A stretch of DNA of 64,000 nucleotides from Cerioporus squamosus (GCA_022592435.1 JABYQS010000035.1:62001-126000); one strand, 5' to 3'. Numbered from the stretch's first letter, positions 1-11,693 are shown. Numbers and translations are program-made. Notes: a model not told the origin generated them from the sequence alone.

Positions 1-977
1 CTTGGACGACTTCGGCTCGCCCTTTTCCAAACCCATCTTCTCGGAGCCCTTCCCCCGGCGATCGCGGTGGATGGCAAACTTGATCTGGCCCTTGTACTTG
101 TTCCCGAGCGTCTGCCAGAGTAAGGGAATGTGCTTGCCCTGGTTGAGGAGCACCGCACGGGGTGCGTCCTTATTCTGGGGGAAAGCACGAGATAAGATTG
201 AGGATGCAGTTCAGTAGGGGCCTCCCAACATCACGCACCTCCTCAACCCAGGCTGGGAGGTCTTCGATGTGGTAGATCTTCTTCACGTTGTGCGGAATAT
301 TCCGCGAGGCCCAGTAGTAGAGCGCACTCGCACTCCGCTGCGGACCGTCGAAGTCAAGAGGCTTGGATTGGCCACCGCGCGGATATAGCTACAAGGACGC
401 GAAGGATGGTCATGGTTAACAGGTGCCGAATGCGGACGAAAAAGCGCGCTACATGCCTTCAGGGTAGGGAAGCCTTGCACGCCCTGCTCGGCGCACAACC
501 TCTTGTTGCTCTGCCTGTCGCAGTCGACAGCGTAAAACGGGATCATTGGGTACACTCCGAGGGCCGCCTTGCTGAACTCAGGTGCCAGTTTCTGGCAATG
601 CTGCATTTGATTGTCAACTTCCGCGCCGCCAAGAGTGGCCTGAGTGAACCTTACCCCGCACCATGGCGCGACGAACGCGACGACGGAGGTTGCCTGCGGA
701 GCATGTCAGGATCCTGAAATAAGGCAAGAAGGACACCAGCAATGGGCGCTTGCGAAGTAAAGCCACCGCGAGCGGCGCGACGTGCGGTGTGCTCGCGCTG
801 GGCGGCGTAGAACGGTGAAGAGAGGGATCTGGAAGGTGGACGCACGTTCTCCTTCATGACTTTCTTGAACCCCTTCGGGTCGAGTTGCTTCACGAGCGAG
901 TCCTTGGGAAAGAGCGCAGCCGACGCCAGTGAAGGCGTCAGCGCGAGGGCGAGCGCGAACCAGTGTTGCAGCTGCAT
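1..977 (-). CDS. Protein disulfide isomerase, MPD1-like (partial, 3' end off window)
   Basis: An ER-lumen thiol oxidoreductase that forms and rearranges disulfides in secretory proteins. The start at 977 gives MQLQHWFALALALTPSLASA, a clear signal peptide. Exon 1 continues to FKKVMKEN. The next exon encodes TSVVAFVAPWCG, then an intron, then HCQKLAPEF, so the CGHC active site is split exactly between Gly and His (donor near 660, acceptor near 604). Then follow YPMIPFYAVDCDRQSNKRLC and GVQGFPTLK, the thioredoxin-fold cis-Pro region. Downstream coding includes YYWASRNIPHNVKKIYHIED and, near the edge, FAIHRDRRGKGSEKMGLEKG, a second thioredoxin-like segment with no CxxC seen. The layout fits Mpd1/P5-type proteins better than classical two-active-site PDI. 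The C-terminus and any ER-retention signal lie outside the window. It is divergent from the RanBD gene, with about 0.9 kb between. Confidence 0.85.
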
Positions 978-1893
978 GGGTCGCGTGTGGTGGATGTCGA
1001 GTCTCGAGCACTGAGCAGAGAGCTGAGGATCGCACTGAGGTCTGTGGTCGGTACCGCGCGGTTCACGCGGATCGCGCACTTATAAGCTCGGCGTGGGGAA
1101 TCACTCCGGTGCTGGCTGACGTGGCGGGTTCACAGAGGACCGTTTCCCACCGTCCCGGTCGCGGTGGCTGCGATGCCGACGCGCTGGACGACGCGCGGTG
1201 TACCCACGAAACCGACTGCCTGCGAGCTTTGTACGGAGAGAACAGCCGTGCGGCGGTGAGTATCTGCCAGCCTGCGACGCGGACTCGGTGCACGCTCGCA
1301 TGTTCTCTCACCACGCCCCTGTACGTGGCACCTCGGCGACTGGGGACACTGCACGAACGAGTCTGTTTCGCCCTGATATGGTGATTCTGAGAATCAATTC
1401 CCACGGCTCCTGCCAAATAAGGTGTTCAATACAACCTCCTCCCCCAGTGCCGCGGTTCCTGCAGAGGACCACTCACACAACAATCCTCACGTATATAGAC
1501 TCGGTGCTTCCACGATACGTTCGATGTCTTCCTGCTACTCAACTCCATGCACTGCACTGGCTCGCGCCAGTTCAGGCGGTCAGCATCGGCAAGATATCCA
1601 CAGATATCACTCGAATGCCACACGTGTTGTGCTAACTGCTTGCCTCATGTCGTGCGCGAGGTCCCGAGCACACCTCGGTTATAAGCCAGATATCGTGCAT
1701 TTGTGCATGTTTCCCTCCTCTCCGTACCTGTCACCTCCAGTGCGATAGATACTGCCACATCTGTCTCACCGACGACACCCTGCAAGCCAGGCCTTACTAC
1801 TTCTCCAGCTCCTGAACCGCACTGAAAGCCCTCGGACCCACACTCGCAACCCGCGAAGCTATAAGCCTACAGACCGAGGCCCGCGATCCCAAC
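978..1893. other. Divergent intergenic region between MPD1-like and RanBD genes
   Basis: Nothing coding is recognised here. It must carry both divergent promoters. Short open frames on both strands lack family resemblance and look like chance. Confidence 0.5.
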
Positions 1894-4011
1894 ATGTTTC
1901 CTCTGAACGACTTTAATTTCGTCGCTTGCGCTCTCGCAACGTTCTCCGCCGCGGTAGGCTACAACGTCTCGCGCAGGCGCGGACGCAACCCGTCCGGGTG
2001 AGCACAAACTTCCACCGAGATCCATGGCCGGCCGACTTGCTGACCCTCTAGCGTTTTCCGCACCCTCCTGTCACGTCCCGATCCAACATACGTTCGCGCA
2101 ATGCCTTCATGCGCTCTCCAGACGTGCTGAGGACAAGCAGAGCCGTATCCCGTTCCTCAAGAACCTCAAGGTCCACCGCAGGGGCAGCACCTCGAGCGCG
2201 CGGTCCTCAAGCCCCAGCACGTCCACGAGCTGCAGCCAAACGGAGAGCACTGTTAGTGCGAAGACCCGGAGCGACTGCGGCACGCCTGCGCGTGTCGATG
2301 CCGATGAAAGCGTGAGCATCTCTCGACTCTGCATCCGCGCGGCCACCACCGAGCACCACAGCAAGAGTGTGTAAACGAAGAAGAACGTCGCTGCAGTCGA
2401 TGGTCCGCCGCGCGATTCGCGAGCGTGTTGTGTTAATGCCGGCTATATCTCTGCAGCTCTCTGACGACGTCGAGGACGCTTCGCTCAAGCGCAAGCGCTC
2501 GTCCACCGCCGAGGTCGCGGTGAGTCACACGCTTCATACATATCGCTTGCCCGCGGTGCGGTGGTACTGATGGGCGCGGCTGAGCAGCTTTCGGACACGC
2601 CCCCCTCCAAGCGGCGCAGGACGCCTTCTCCGGAACTGCCGGGCGAGCGTACTAGTACATGTGATGAGTTCGCAGTCAAGGTCGAGGAGGGCACGCCTGC
2701 CCTCCCCAGCGAGGCCGTCGGAGATGTTCCGACGGAGCAGGGAGAGCATGTTCCGGCCTCGGAGTCTGTTGCTGTTGCAGACTCGCAGACTGCCGTGCTC
2801 GCAGTTTCACAGCCGGAGGGACCTGCATCGGTCTCTCAAGGAGCCCCGGATGCTGCTCCGGCCTCAAGTCGTCCAGTAGCCGTAGCTGAGTCCATTTCCG
2901 CGGAGGTGCGTTTGAGCAGTCGAGCTCCTGGGGATCGGGAACTGCATGTTAACTTCGGTTCCCCTCCAGACTCCGGAGGAGGCTCCCGCGTCCGCCTCGT
3001 TCATTTCAACCGCAGCCGCAACGACGCCGCCTACGGCTCCGAGGGTCCTCGCCGTCGCAGATTCCCCATCACGCCCTGCGCGCCCCTCGAGCCCCAAGTC
3101 ACCACTGCCCATCTGGCATCCTACCAGTGCAATCCCAGCGGTAAGTGCCGCCGTTTTGCACGGCTCCGGGAGCATCCGTTCACGCAGAAGGCGCACCTCA
3201 GGCGAGACCATCGTCTGCATTCCAGGCGTTTTCTGGGAGGAGCTCTGCATTCGGCAGTTCGACTCCGTTTGCGAGCTATCAGAAGACACCGGTTTGGTCA
3301 ATGAGCACTACCGCGCCAGCCAGCTCAAGCTCTGTCTTCGGCGACACTCCAGCCGCGTTGGACGTCGTGAACCCGCTTGCTGGCCCCACGCCTAGCACTA
3401 GCACCCAGATAGGTGAGTGCCCCCGCACTCTGACTTTGGTCGCGTGCCCGGAACTCAGCCGCCCGCCACAGTCACGACCGTCACCGGGGAGGAAGACGAG
3501 GAGGTCTCGAGCGAGCTCAAGGGCGCGAAGCTGTTCATCAAGCGCGGGGAGCGCGACTTCTGTGAAGGGATCCTGGGGAACGTCAAGCTTCTGAAGCACA
3601 AGGAGACGGGTGCGGAGCGGATCTGTACGTCGCACTTGCGTCATCCTGAACCCTGTTACTTACCACCGCGCTGACCGCCCGGCTCGCTCTACTGTGTGCG
3701 CGTATACAGTGTTCCGCCGGGAGCCCATCTGGAAGGTCACGATGAGCGTGCGGTTACGGCCGGCTGTGCGGTGCTCGTTCGACGAGGCACAGGGCGCGCT
3801 GCGGGTGACGCTGAAGGAGCGGGGGGAGGATACGCAGCGGGAGCAGCTGGCCATATATGTCTTGAGGGTGCGTGTCTTCATCTGCCCGTGTATGTGCTTG
3901 GAGGTGAACTGACTTACTGCGCAGAGGGGCAAGGCGTCGAGGACTGATTTTGCGGAGTTTGCGAGAGCGGCCGTTGAGAGTGCTCGGGCGCAGGAGCAGG
4001 CTTCTGCCTGA
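1894..4011 (+). CDS. Ran-binding-domain protein with FG-like linker and hydrophobic N-terminus (RanBP3/Yrb2-like)
   Basis: Probably a Ran-GTP-binding nuclear transport or nuclear-envelope protein. The start at 1894 gives a hydrophobic stretch, NFVACALATFSAAVGY (residues about 8-23), followed by SRRRGR. Exon 1 joins in frame (donor after about 1998, acceptor before ACGTGCTGAGG near 2124) to AEDKQSRIPFLKNLKVHRRG. A long Ser/Pro-rich acidic middle follows, with NLS-like PPSKRRRTPSP and FG-type motifs (SSAFGSSTPFASY, SSSVFGDTP). The C-terminal RanBD contains GAKLFIKRGERDF, GNVKLLKHKETGAERI, then across an intron LFRREPIWKVTM, ending ARAQEQASA. The RanBD is weakly conserved but ordered as in RanBP3/Yrb2/Nup2 proteins. 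The membrane-like N-terminus is odd for that family. There are about seven exons; middle exon limits are approximate. Confidence 0.8.
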
Positions 4012-4322
4012 GCCAGAGCCTCACGATAGCTTTTGCCACGACTCTATAACTTATGTGCACGCTGGGCGTCCATGGTACAGGGCTGGAATTGGACAAGTAT
4101 GCATTATTGCCTGCGCATGGGACCTCGGGGGGTACGATATGGCGCGCATTGCGACCTGTCCCGCGTTCGCAGAAGAAGGGTACACATCTGAAGGCACTTA
4201 GCGATCGGCGATGCTCGAGGTGAGCGAGTGAACGGTCAGAAAACAAGGAAGATTAGAGCCATGCACATTTTGTAAGGTCCCGGCCGCGCCGGCGCTTAGC
4301 TCTTCATCGATTCTGAACCACC
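4012..4322. other. Intergenic spacer
   Basis: No coding or RNA signal is recognised. It separates the RanBD gene from the kinase-like locus on the same strand. Confidence 0.5.
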
Positions 4323-6608
4323 ATGTCGCTCGACTCTGTTTCGTATACTGTACTCTACCCCGCCCCCGATGATCCACAATTTGTCATCGTTGAAGTTCCC
4401 TCTTCTGAAATCAACAACCGTGTAACCGACTTGGTCGATTATACCGAAGGTCGTATTCCCTCAATGACACAGGACATCACCCACATTGAGGATATCATGC
4501 TGTTCAGGGTACGTTTCTCTACCCTTGTCCGCCCCACGTACCTGTACTGATGGTGAACGATCTACACCCAGCCGTTTGGACTTCGTGTCAAGCCTAGGGA
4601 GACCTTGTTCGAGCGCGCTCGGCAATGGCTGCGCGAGCATCTCGACGACGAAAGCGTTTAGGTCGACATCGCTGGCGACATAATATCCGAGGCCCTTCCT
4701 GACGATCGCGACCTGCATGATGTCGACGCCATGGTTGTTACGCAGATAGTAAGTGCTCGCCATGGCGATACTAGACCGGCTGTCTCACCTGTCCTATAGT
4801 CAAGGATAGCCTCGACGAATTCCTTAACCTCAGTGACCTCAGTCCTATCCATGTCAAGGCTATCAGGGGTACGTGACAGTGTTTGAGCCTCTCTGAGTGT
4901 GTTGTTGATAGTGTGATCAGCCCGTGAAGCTGGGTTCCGCGCCGCCGCCGAACTACCATCGCCCTCGGTGGGCGTCGGGACCTTCTCAGGCTTGCAAACG
5001 GTTATCAACTGCAAAAGCGACGTGTTCCACGCAGGGCGACCGAACAACAACCACGGCCCCCCGGTCGCATTATTCAATCCCATCGTAGGCTTGCTGGCAC
5101 ACCGCCTCTCCCATAATGATGAGGACGATCCTGCAATACGTCCTGACCATCACGAAAGTAGATGGGCGCACGAGTTCGTTATTGCTTCGTTGGAGTGCTA
5201 CGATAACGTGGATGCGCGAATTGCCGCCATTAAGCGCCTCATTGAGTCGCTCTATCCCAGAGTGCACTGGAAACAGAAACAGTACTAGTCCATCTTCGAG
5301 ATCGAGCCCGACGTGCTTTTCAAAGTTGGCGCTTCGTCTTACTTCCCTTCTGGCGTCGAGGTGATCAAGAACGAGGCCGACCTGGCTGGGGATGCCTCTT
5401 AATGCAAGCCTGTCTGTCGTACACGAACATTGTCACTGAAGACAAAGAGAGGGTCCGTGAGGTGTTGCACGTTAAGTTGTACGTTACTTATCTTCTGCCC
5501 TGACAAAACACCTGCAGACGAGGAAGATCCGTCAATTCAGCACCTGCCCAGCAATAGTCTTCGGCCTCATGGGAGATATGGTCGAGATAGGCATCACGAT
5601 CTACACTGACGGCGCATACAGCGACTTCGTCTTCTCGTCCGGGCGGATGCGCCTTGGCTACCGCCAGAACGCTCAGGTCCTCCGCATCGCTCGCGCCCTC
5701 AAAGCTGTCAAGTTGGCCCTCGTGGAACTTGACCTTTTCTACGAGCAGTTGCCAAACGCCGTCCCGAACTTCAATGTGCAACTCCTCTTTCCCTCGCCAC
5801 GCCCGGTGCCTTCCTGGGACGGTGAGATGCCAGCGATCAACTTCACCCACAGGATGTCGCGCGCGGGCGAACTCTTCATCACCCCGACGTCCCCCGAAAA
5901 CCGGCAGGCCGGCATGTATCTTGGCACCATGCTCCAGGCGAACTCTTCCGCGTCCCCCGATGCTGCTGAGGAACACATCGAAGTCGTGATCAAGTTCACC
6001 TCGGAGTACAACGAGGACGCGCATCGTCTCCTTGCCCATGCTGGCTTCGCGCCTGCGCTGCACGCTTGCGTCCCTGTTTGCGGCGATGTGCAGATGGTCG
6101 TGATGGACCGGGTTCTTGGCAAGATGGCCTGGTGCGCGGAGCGAAAGCAGGAGCTCCTCCCCCGCACAGTCTACGACGACGTGGAGAGCGCCATCCGACT
6201 GCTTCATGAGAACAACTTGGTCTTTGGCGATCTGCGTCCCCCGAACGTCATGTGCGTTCCCAAGTCTGGGCCGGAAGGGAGGACTCAGATGGGGGCGATG
6301 CTGGTGGATTTTGACTGGGCCGGAGAGGCTGGTCGAACACGGTACCCGGTCGTCTTCAACGACGGCTTGCCTGACGTCTGGGCCCCAGGTGATGAACTAT
6401 GTGGCCTCATGTATCCGGAGCCTGCTCGAGAAGCTCGAGGCTAACGGCTGCAAGAACGATCTCGGTGAGGCGCAGCTCAGACTACGCCGGAAAGAAGAAA
6501 TATATACCCACCGACGAAGAAGTGCACGCTGGGCGTCGATGCTACACGGCTGTAACTTATGGTTATACAACATACCAGGACCTCGAGACGCAAACTCCGA
6601 GTATCTGA
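4323..6608 (+). pseudogene. Fungal-kinase-like (FunK1-type) gene with in-frame stops
   Basis: The locus starts with MSLDSVSYTVLYPAPDDPQF and splices (donor 4509) to PFGLRVKPRETLFERARQWL. In-frame coding then hits TAG at 4659-4661, continuing plausibly as VDIAGDIISEALPDDRD. A further block has FHAGRPNNNHGPPVALFNP and ends at TAG 5286-5288. The same frame carries on as FEIEPDVLFKVGASSYFPSG to TAA 5399-5401, after which +1-frame coding resumes (QACLSYTNIVTEDKERVREV). The long exon 5569-6444 holds a kinase-like fold: a VVIKFTSEYNEDAHRLL region, catalytic loop LVFGDLRPPN (HxDxxxxN-like, with the usual His-Gly as FG) and LVDFDWAG as the DFG-equivalent. The C-terminus may shift frame again near 6390 to reach YIPTDEEVHAGR, ending near 6608. 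These breaks are hard to remove by splicing, so a decayed kinase-like gene is most likely; sequencing error is the alternative. Confidence 0.65.
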
Positions 6609-7602
6609 GCTGTATATGTGTTGGAGCTTCCACGGTGAGTCACAGGCAGGCTTCCTGTTGATTAAAGTCAGATGCTAGCGCTGTTAACGTACTGCTATGC
6701 GGCTTCGAAGGGGGCCGTGCAGTCGCCAGGGGAGTGTCGATGCACACGACTGCCATGAGTTGTGCACACAATAAACCTGGAAACGTCAGCTTCCGTATGT
6801 CTTCCTCCCCGACGTTCTAGCAGTGTGTACAACGCACTAGGCGGCGAGATGACCTGAGGTAGTCCGCGCAAGACAATTAAGTGGGAGACGCTAGGGAAGG
6901 GCGACATTGACGATGGCGGATGGCGGCGCCGATGCGCACGATAGGGCGGGGAAAGGAAGCGGGATGGAGGTCATGAGTGGGCCACGCATTGCGCTCCTTA
7001 TTGTGTTTCGAGTCGGGCGTACACACGACCGTTGTCCCGCGAAAGGCAGGCGTTGTACTTTGGCACGGACCCCGGGACACCAAGGCTGCAATGCGGCGGG
7101 CGGAACACAATAGCGGCGCCTGTGCTCGCGTGGGTGGTAGCCGGGGTCTTGGCGGTGGCCCGGTTTGGACGCGCGTGGCCGCATTTTGAACGCAACGGGC
7201 AGAGGCGCCGGGCGTGTTTATAGACGATGTTGGTGTCCGAACCGACGCCAATTGTCCCTCGCCGGGGCTCGTGGACGCACTTTTGTCCACTCCCTGCACA
7301 TAAGGACTCTTCTGCAGGGCTCCTGGACTGCACCACCAGCTAGTCTAGTGCTCTCACCCGCCCGCTGCCCGCATCTGCCTGCTCTCTTGTTTACCAGGAC
7401 CGCTCTGTCCACTGTAGCCATATCCAGCTTCGTCTTCCTGTCGCCCGCTTTCGCATCTTGCTTTCCTGCTCTAGAACGCTTACGCCGTCTCTTGTATAAC
7501 TCGTGCGTACCCAGTCTGCTTCTCCCCGCGCGTTGCTAACCTTGCTCGCTCCCCGCAGACGTCTCTTCCAGTCCACGCCCGAGCCCCATATACGCCCGCT
7601 TC
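6609..7602. other. Long intergenic or 5' leader region
   Basis: No protein family is recognisable. The last 250 nt are pyrimidine-rich, as expected for a basidiomycete promoter or 5'UTR, and may include a leader intron ending in CCCCGCAG near 7558. Confidence 0.4.
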
Positions 7603-9237
7603 ATGTCTGCTGCCGCCACGACCACTGCAATCAACCCCGACACCGCTGCGCCCGCTCAAGCTCGCCCAGCCCCAGCCTATCCGTTCCTCGCGTACCCTCC
7701 TCCGCAGAAGAAGCGCCCCACGCAGCCGCTTCCATCGCCTCCAGCCCCGCACCGCGCACCGTGCTCCCCGTCTTACCCCAGGCGTAGGTCTGCGACTACC
7801 TCTGCCATCGCCGCCTGGGTGGCCGCTGTCCACCCGGGTTCCCCTGCGCCGTACTCGCCCCGTCGCCGCTCCTCCATCTCGAGCACCCGCCGCACGTCCC
7901 ACGGATCTGCGTCCATCACCTCCCGGCGCGCCTCTGTCAGCGCAGGCACTCCGCACTCCGCGTCGTTCCTGAGCTTCCACGACACGCCCACCACCGCCTC
8001 GCGACAGGTCATCACCCCGTCCGTCAAGGACTTCAAGCCGGATCTCACCTCCGTAGGCTATACTTCTGTCTTCGTGCACTTCCCCGAGACCCCCCTCTCC
8101 GCGACCATTCCCCTCTACACGAGCAACGGCAAGGTCCGTCCCCCACCGACCTTCCCGCGCGGAACTCCCCCTCGCTCGCCGTCAAGCCCCGTCAAGGCTA
8201 CCAAGGGCCTCAAGCACTTCCGTTCGCTCTCTGCGCTCAAGACCGGGAAACGCACCCGCTCGAAGACTACAGTCATGCGCGGACCTCCTTCCCCCGCACT
8301 CAAGTCGCCCGCACACGCCAAGGCGGTGCGTGCTCAGCAGAGCGCCGCCGTCAGTGCGTCGAAGAAGTCCAAGTACGCGAAGTTCCGCCCCCCTCCGCTC
8401 GCCACGGAGCTCGCCCTCGCTCAGCTCGCAGACGGCGGCTCGATCGAAGACCACATCCGGAGATTCGCAGAGGCGCAGGCCAAGGCGAACGGCGCGTCCG
8501 AGCTCACTCGGGACGGCCGCCTCGTCGGCGTCGCGGATGTCTGGCGGGACGGTGCGGGCGGTGTCTGGCGCGACCAGGACGAGGAGTGGGAGTACGCGCA
8601 TCTGCTGGGCGGTGACGAGGAGTGGTGCGGGAGCGAGGAGAGCTGGGTGCGTTTCGGCTCGCCCACGAAGGCGCGCAAGCCGTCTCTCGTTCCCTCCGAG
8701 CACGACGACCCGCGCAGGGGCAGCGTCTCCAGCCAGGACTCGGACCTCGACCCGCGCTACGCCATGAACGCGGAGGACACCCGTGACGACCTCGCGGCCT
8801 TTGGCAGCGCGCTCGCACCCACTTGCGCCCGCCGCCCGGGCATGTCGGTCCTCGCCATCCCTGCACGCACGCGGCGCACCGCGAAGCACCTGCGGAAGCC
8901 CGAGTTTCTGCTCGACGCCTTCCCCGTTCCCGAGGGCGTGGAGGCCCCGACGCCCGTGTCGGTCAAGGTCGCGTCGAAGCAGCGCAAGCGTCCCGCTCCC
9001 CTCACACTCACGCCGCCGAGCCCTGCGTTCAAGTGCCCGACGAACCCGCTGGACCCCGAGCAGGTCCGAGACGACTTCCTCGCGTCGTCGTTTGCGCCTG
9101 CGCGGAACGCGCCTGTGCCTGCCCTCCCCGTCTCTCCCCGCCCTGCCGCTGCTGGCGTGAACGGCCCGGTCACGGCGAAGAAGACTGGGGGCAAACTTGG
9201 CATGCGCGGTCTGCTCCGCGCGATGGGTGGCAAGTAA
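7603..9237 (+). CDS. Unrecognised intronless Pro/Ser/Arg-rich protein
   Basis: A single open frame of 544 codons from MSAAATTTAINPDTAAPAQA to LGMRGLLRAMGGK. I do not recognise the family. It is low-complexity and basic: Pro- and Ala-rich N-terminus, several SPRRRS or RRSSIS patches that could be phosphorylated, a more ordered centre (SVKDFKPDLTSVGYTSVFVH; ATELALAQLADGGSIEDHIR), a Trp/Glu-rich patch (DEEWEYAHLLGGDEEWCGSE), and a conserved-looking block (KHLRKPEFLLDAFPVPEG). No signal peptide or membrane segment is seen. Lack of introns is unusual beside its intron-rich neighbours. Strong third-position GC bias supports real coding. The antisense open frame across it is a composition shadow. 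Confidence 0.75.
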   Translation: MSAAATTTAINPDTAAPAQARPAPAYPFLAYPPPQKKRPTQPLPSPPAPHRAPCSPSYPRRRSATTSAIAAWVAAVHPGSPAPYSPRRRSSISSTRRTSHGSASITSRRASVSAGTPHSASFLSFHDTPTTASRQVITPSVKDFKPDLTSVGYTSVFVHFPETPLSATIPLYTSNGKVRPPPTFPRGTPPRSPSSPVKATKGLKHFRSLSALKTGKRTRSKTTVMRGPPSPALKSPAHAKAVRAQQSAAVSASKKSKYAKFRPPPLATELALAQLADGGSIEDHIRRFAEAQAKANGASELTRDGRLVGVADVWRDGAGGVWRDQDEEWEYAHLLGGDEEWCGSEESWVRFGSPTKARKPSLVPSEHDDPRRGSVSSQDSDLDPRYAMNAEDTRDDLAAFGSALAPTCARRPGMSVLAIPARTRRTAKHLRKPEFLLDAFPVPEGVEAPTPVSVKVASKQRKRPAPLTLTPPSPAFKCPTNPLDPEQVRDDFLASSFAPARNAPVPALPVSPRPAAAGVNGPVTAKKTGGKLGMRGLLRAMGGK

Positions 9238-9787
9238 CGCGGCTGCACGCACTCGGACCGCCTTCCCCGCAGAGTAGATCTGGATATTCACTCGCGATAG
9301 AAAAAAGTTTCCTTTGTCGGACCCGGAAGCCACGACCCACCGTTCACGTTTATCATCCACGTCTCGCTCTCACTGTTATGTGTTAAGGCCTCCCTCTTCC
9401 TTGAGCTTGTAGCATCCTTGCAAACGCAAAACTATGTATCATCTGTGGTAATTTAGGTTGTATACTACCCCCATACCCTGTATCTTATTTTTGTTGCCTC
9501 TTCTGTAGCAATATAATATCGTCTCTTTTGCTTTACCTCTATGCTGGTTGGAACTCAAAGCAAAGACATGTCGAGGTATCGAAGTATGGTTACGGTCTGG
9601 TGGATGTATATGGCGCAGGATGTGCCCACTGGCCAAGAATAGTAACTGAAGCGCCTGAGCCAAACATGTGCAAACGTGTCACCAACGCGTCGCGCGCGGG
9701 GACGCGTCTGGCCGGTCCGACGCTGTTCTTCTCCACACCGCCATCTCTAACCCCGCAGTATTACCCTCTCGGCCCGCCTCCACAGTC
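9238..9787. other. Intergenic spacer, AT-richer
   Basis: It holds the 3' end of the preceding gene and the promoter of the histone chaperone gene. No coding or RNA feature is recognised. Confidence 0.5.
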
Positions 9788-11693
9788 ATGGCCGACGTCG
9801 ATATGGAGGAGCTGCGCGCCGCCGCGCTGGACATCATCGCGAAGGTCGTCGAGGAAGACAAGCTCGAGTACGTGCACGATGCGGCGGGGGCGCGGTATGG
9901 GTGTGGCTGCTGACGGGCGTTGCAGGGAGTTTACGCATGGGAGCTTCAGGAAGAAGGTCGAGGAGAGCATGGGTCTTGAGGCGGGTACGCTGGACGCGTC
10001 TGAATATCGCAAGGCCGTGCGCAAGATCGCGCAGGATTACATCGTAGGCCATTTCGTTCGTAGGTGCCACGCTCATGCTCACGCTCGGGCTGGACGCGTC
10101 TCAGGAGACGCACGCGTCCGGTGATGGGGACAAGGACGATGGGGACGTGCAGATGCAGGAGGGCGCGAACGAGGGGGAGAAGCACAAGCCTAAGCCCAAG
10201 TCCATGTCTAAGTCGAAACCACCGCCGAGCAAGACGGAGAAGACGGAGGAGAAGGCGACGAAGACTCGGAAACCGCGTTCGTCCGCCGCAAGCAGCAAAG
10301 CTCCGGAGCGGAAGAGCGCGGCCAAGGGCAAGAAGCCTGCGCGATCTGCGGTATGTTCTCTCCGAGTCGCGTGCCAGCCTGCGCGCGCGGTGCTCACATG
10401 TGTGTCGCCTCGCGTGCCGCAAGTCGGTAGTTCCGACCTCTGATGAAGAGGAGGCACCGGAGGCGAAACCGAAGCCGAAGTCCCGGAAGAAGGCGGCGCG
10501 CGTCGAGAGTGATCCCGAGGTGAGCTGAATGCTGCGTCTGAGTCTGAGTGCGGCTGCCCTTGATGCGCATGCTCGTCGTCTGCGACAGGCCTCGGATGCG
10601 GGCAGCGCTCCCGAACCCCCCGCCAAGCGTCAGAAGACGGGGTCGCCAGCGAAGGAGGAGGGCGCGGCCGACGAGCGGCCAGAGAGTCCAGCTCCAGCTC
10701 CAGCTGCATCTTCATCGTCGCCGAAGGCAAAGCAAAAGGCAGGCTCTGCGAACGAAGATGGGGAGGTACGTCGCACTCCACACAGCGCCATGCAGCGGGA
10801 GACGGTGCTCACTGGCGGCGCGGCGCATACATATTAACATAGAAGAGCGAATCTGAGATGTCCGTGCTCGAAGACGACCCGGCTCCTCGGCGGCGGAAGA
10901 AGAAAGCTGACGGCGGCGTAGGTGTTGGCTTGTGTGTTTGTTTGTGCGTGTCCTTGTGCTGACCCTTCTTACGCTTCTAGGGCTCAACAAAGGTTTGTCG
11001 CGGCTTTAGCGTCGCGGTTATCCGGCGATTCAGCTGATCTCTGAACAGGCTGAGAAGGGGACGAAGGGCAGGAAACGGAAAGAAGGCTCCAAGGAGCTCT
11101 CCAAAGACGACGAGACCATCAAGCGTCTCAAGGTGCGTGCAGCTCACGCGTGTCGTCGCAGCACTCAACTTCTTGCTCACGTCGTTCTGGCGGCAGTCTC
11201 TGGTAGTGGCTTGCGGCGTCCGCAAAGTGTGGTCGAAGGAGTTCAAGGGCCTCGACAAGCCGTCGGACCAGATCCGCCGCCTGCGCCAGATCCTCACGGA
11301 CCTCGGGATGAAGGGGCGGATGAGCATGGAGCAAGCCAAGGCCATCAGAGAGAAACGGGAGTTCCAGCAGGAGCTCGGTGCGTGTCGCAACCTGCCATGT
11401 GTCTGTCTACACTGGAATACTCATGGTGACCAATGTTGTGCATGTGGCATACAGAGGACGTGAAGGAGTTCGCGCAAAAGATGGAGTCCGCTAACCGGCG
11501 ACGCAGTGCCAAGTCTGATGCCGCAGAGGAGGAAGAGCTGGACGAGTCTGAAGCCGAGGTACCGCCTAAACGTCGGGTATGTTCCCTTCCTATTCACAGC
11601 GCACCGGTCCCATGGAAGAATTACTGAGATGGCATGCAGATGACCGCTAGACAGAGTATCATGGCCTTCTTAGCTGACGAGGAGAGCGATTGA
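9788..11693 (+). CDS. HIRIP3-type histone H2A-H2B chaperone
   Basis: A nuclear histone chaperone. The start at 9788 gives MADVDMEELRAAALDIIAKV, joining after a short intron (acceptor near 9926) to REFTHGSFRKKVEESMGLEA, the helical N-terminal domain seen in HIRIP3-like proteins. A long charged linker (GDGDKDDGDVQMQE, then Lys/Pro-rich repeats and acidic patches) follows across several small exons. The diagnostic block is SLVVACGVRKVWSKEF, KPSDQIRRLRQILTDLGMKG and SMEQAKAIREKREFQQEL, equivalent to the conserved HIRIP3 core ending in a CHZ-like acidic region (EEEELDESEAEVPPKRR). The last exon is MTARQSIMAFLADEESD, ending at TGA 11691-11693. There are about ten or eleven exons with short introns. 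Binding partners are inferred from the family. Confidence 0.85.

Noticed and set aside
8182..9360. Antisense open frame of 392 codons
   Set aside because: It mirrors the GC-rich sense gene at 7603-9237; Arg/Ala-rich composition and no family features mark it as a shadow.
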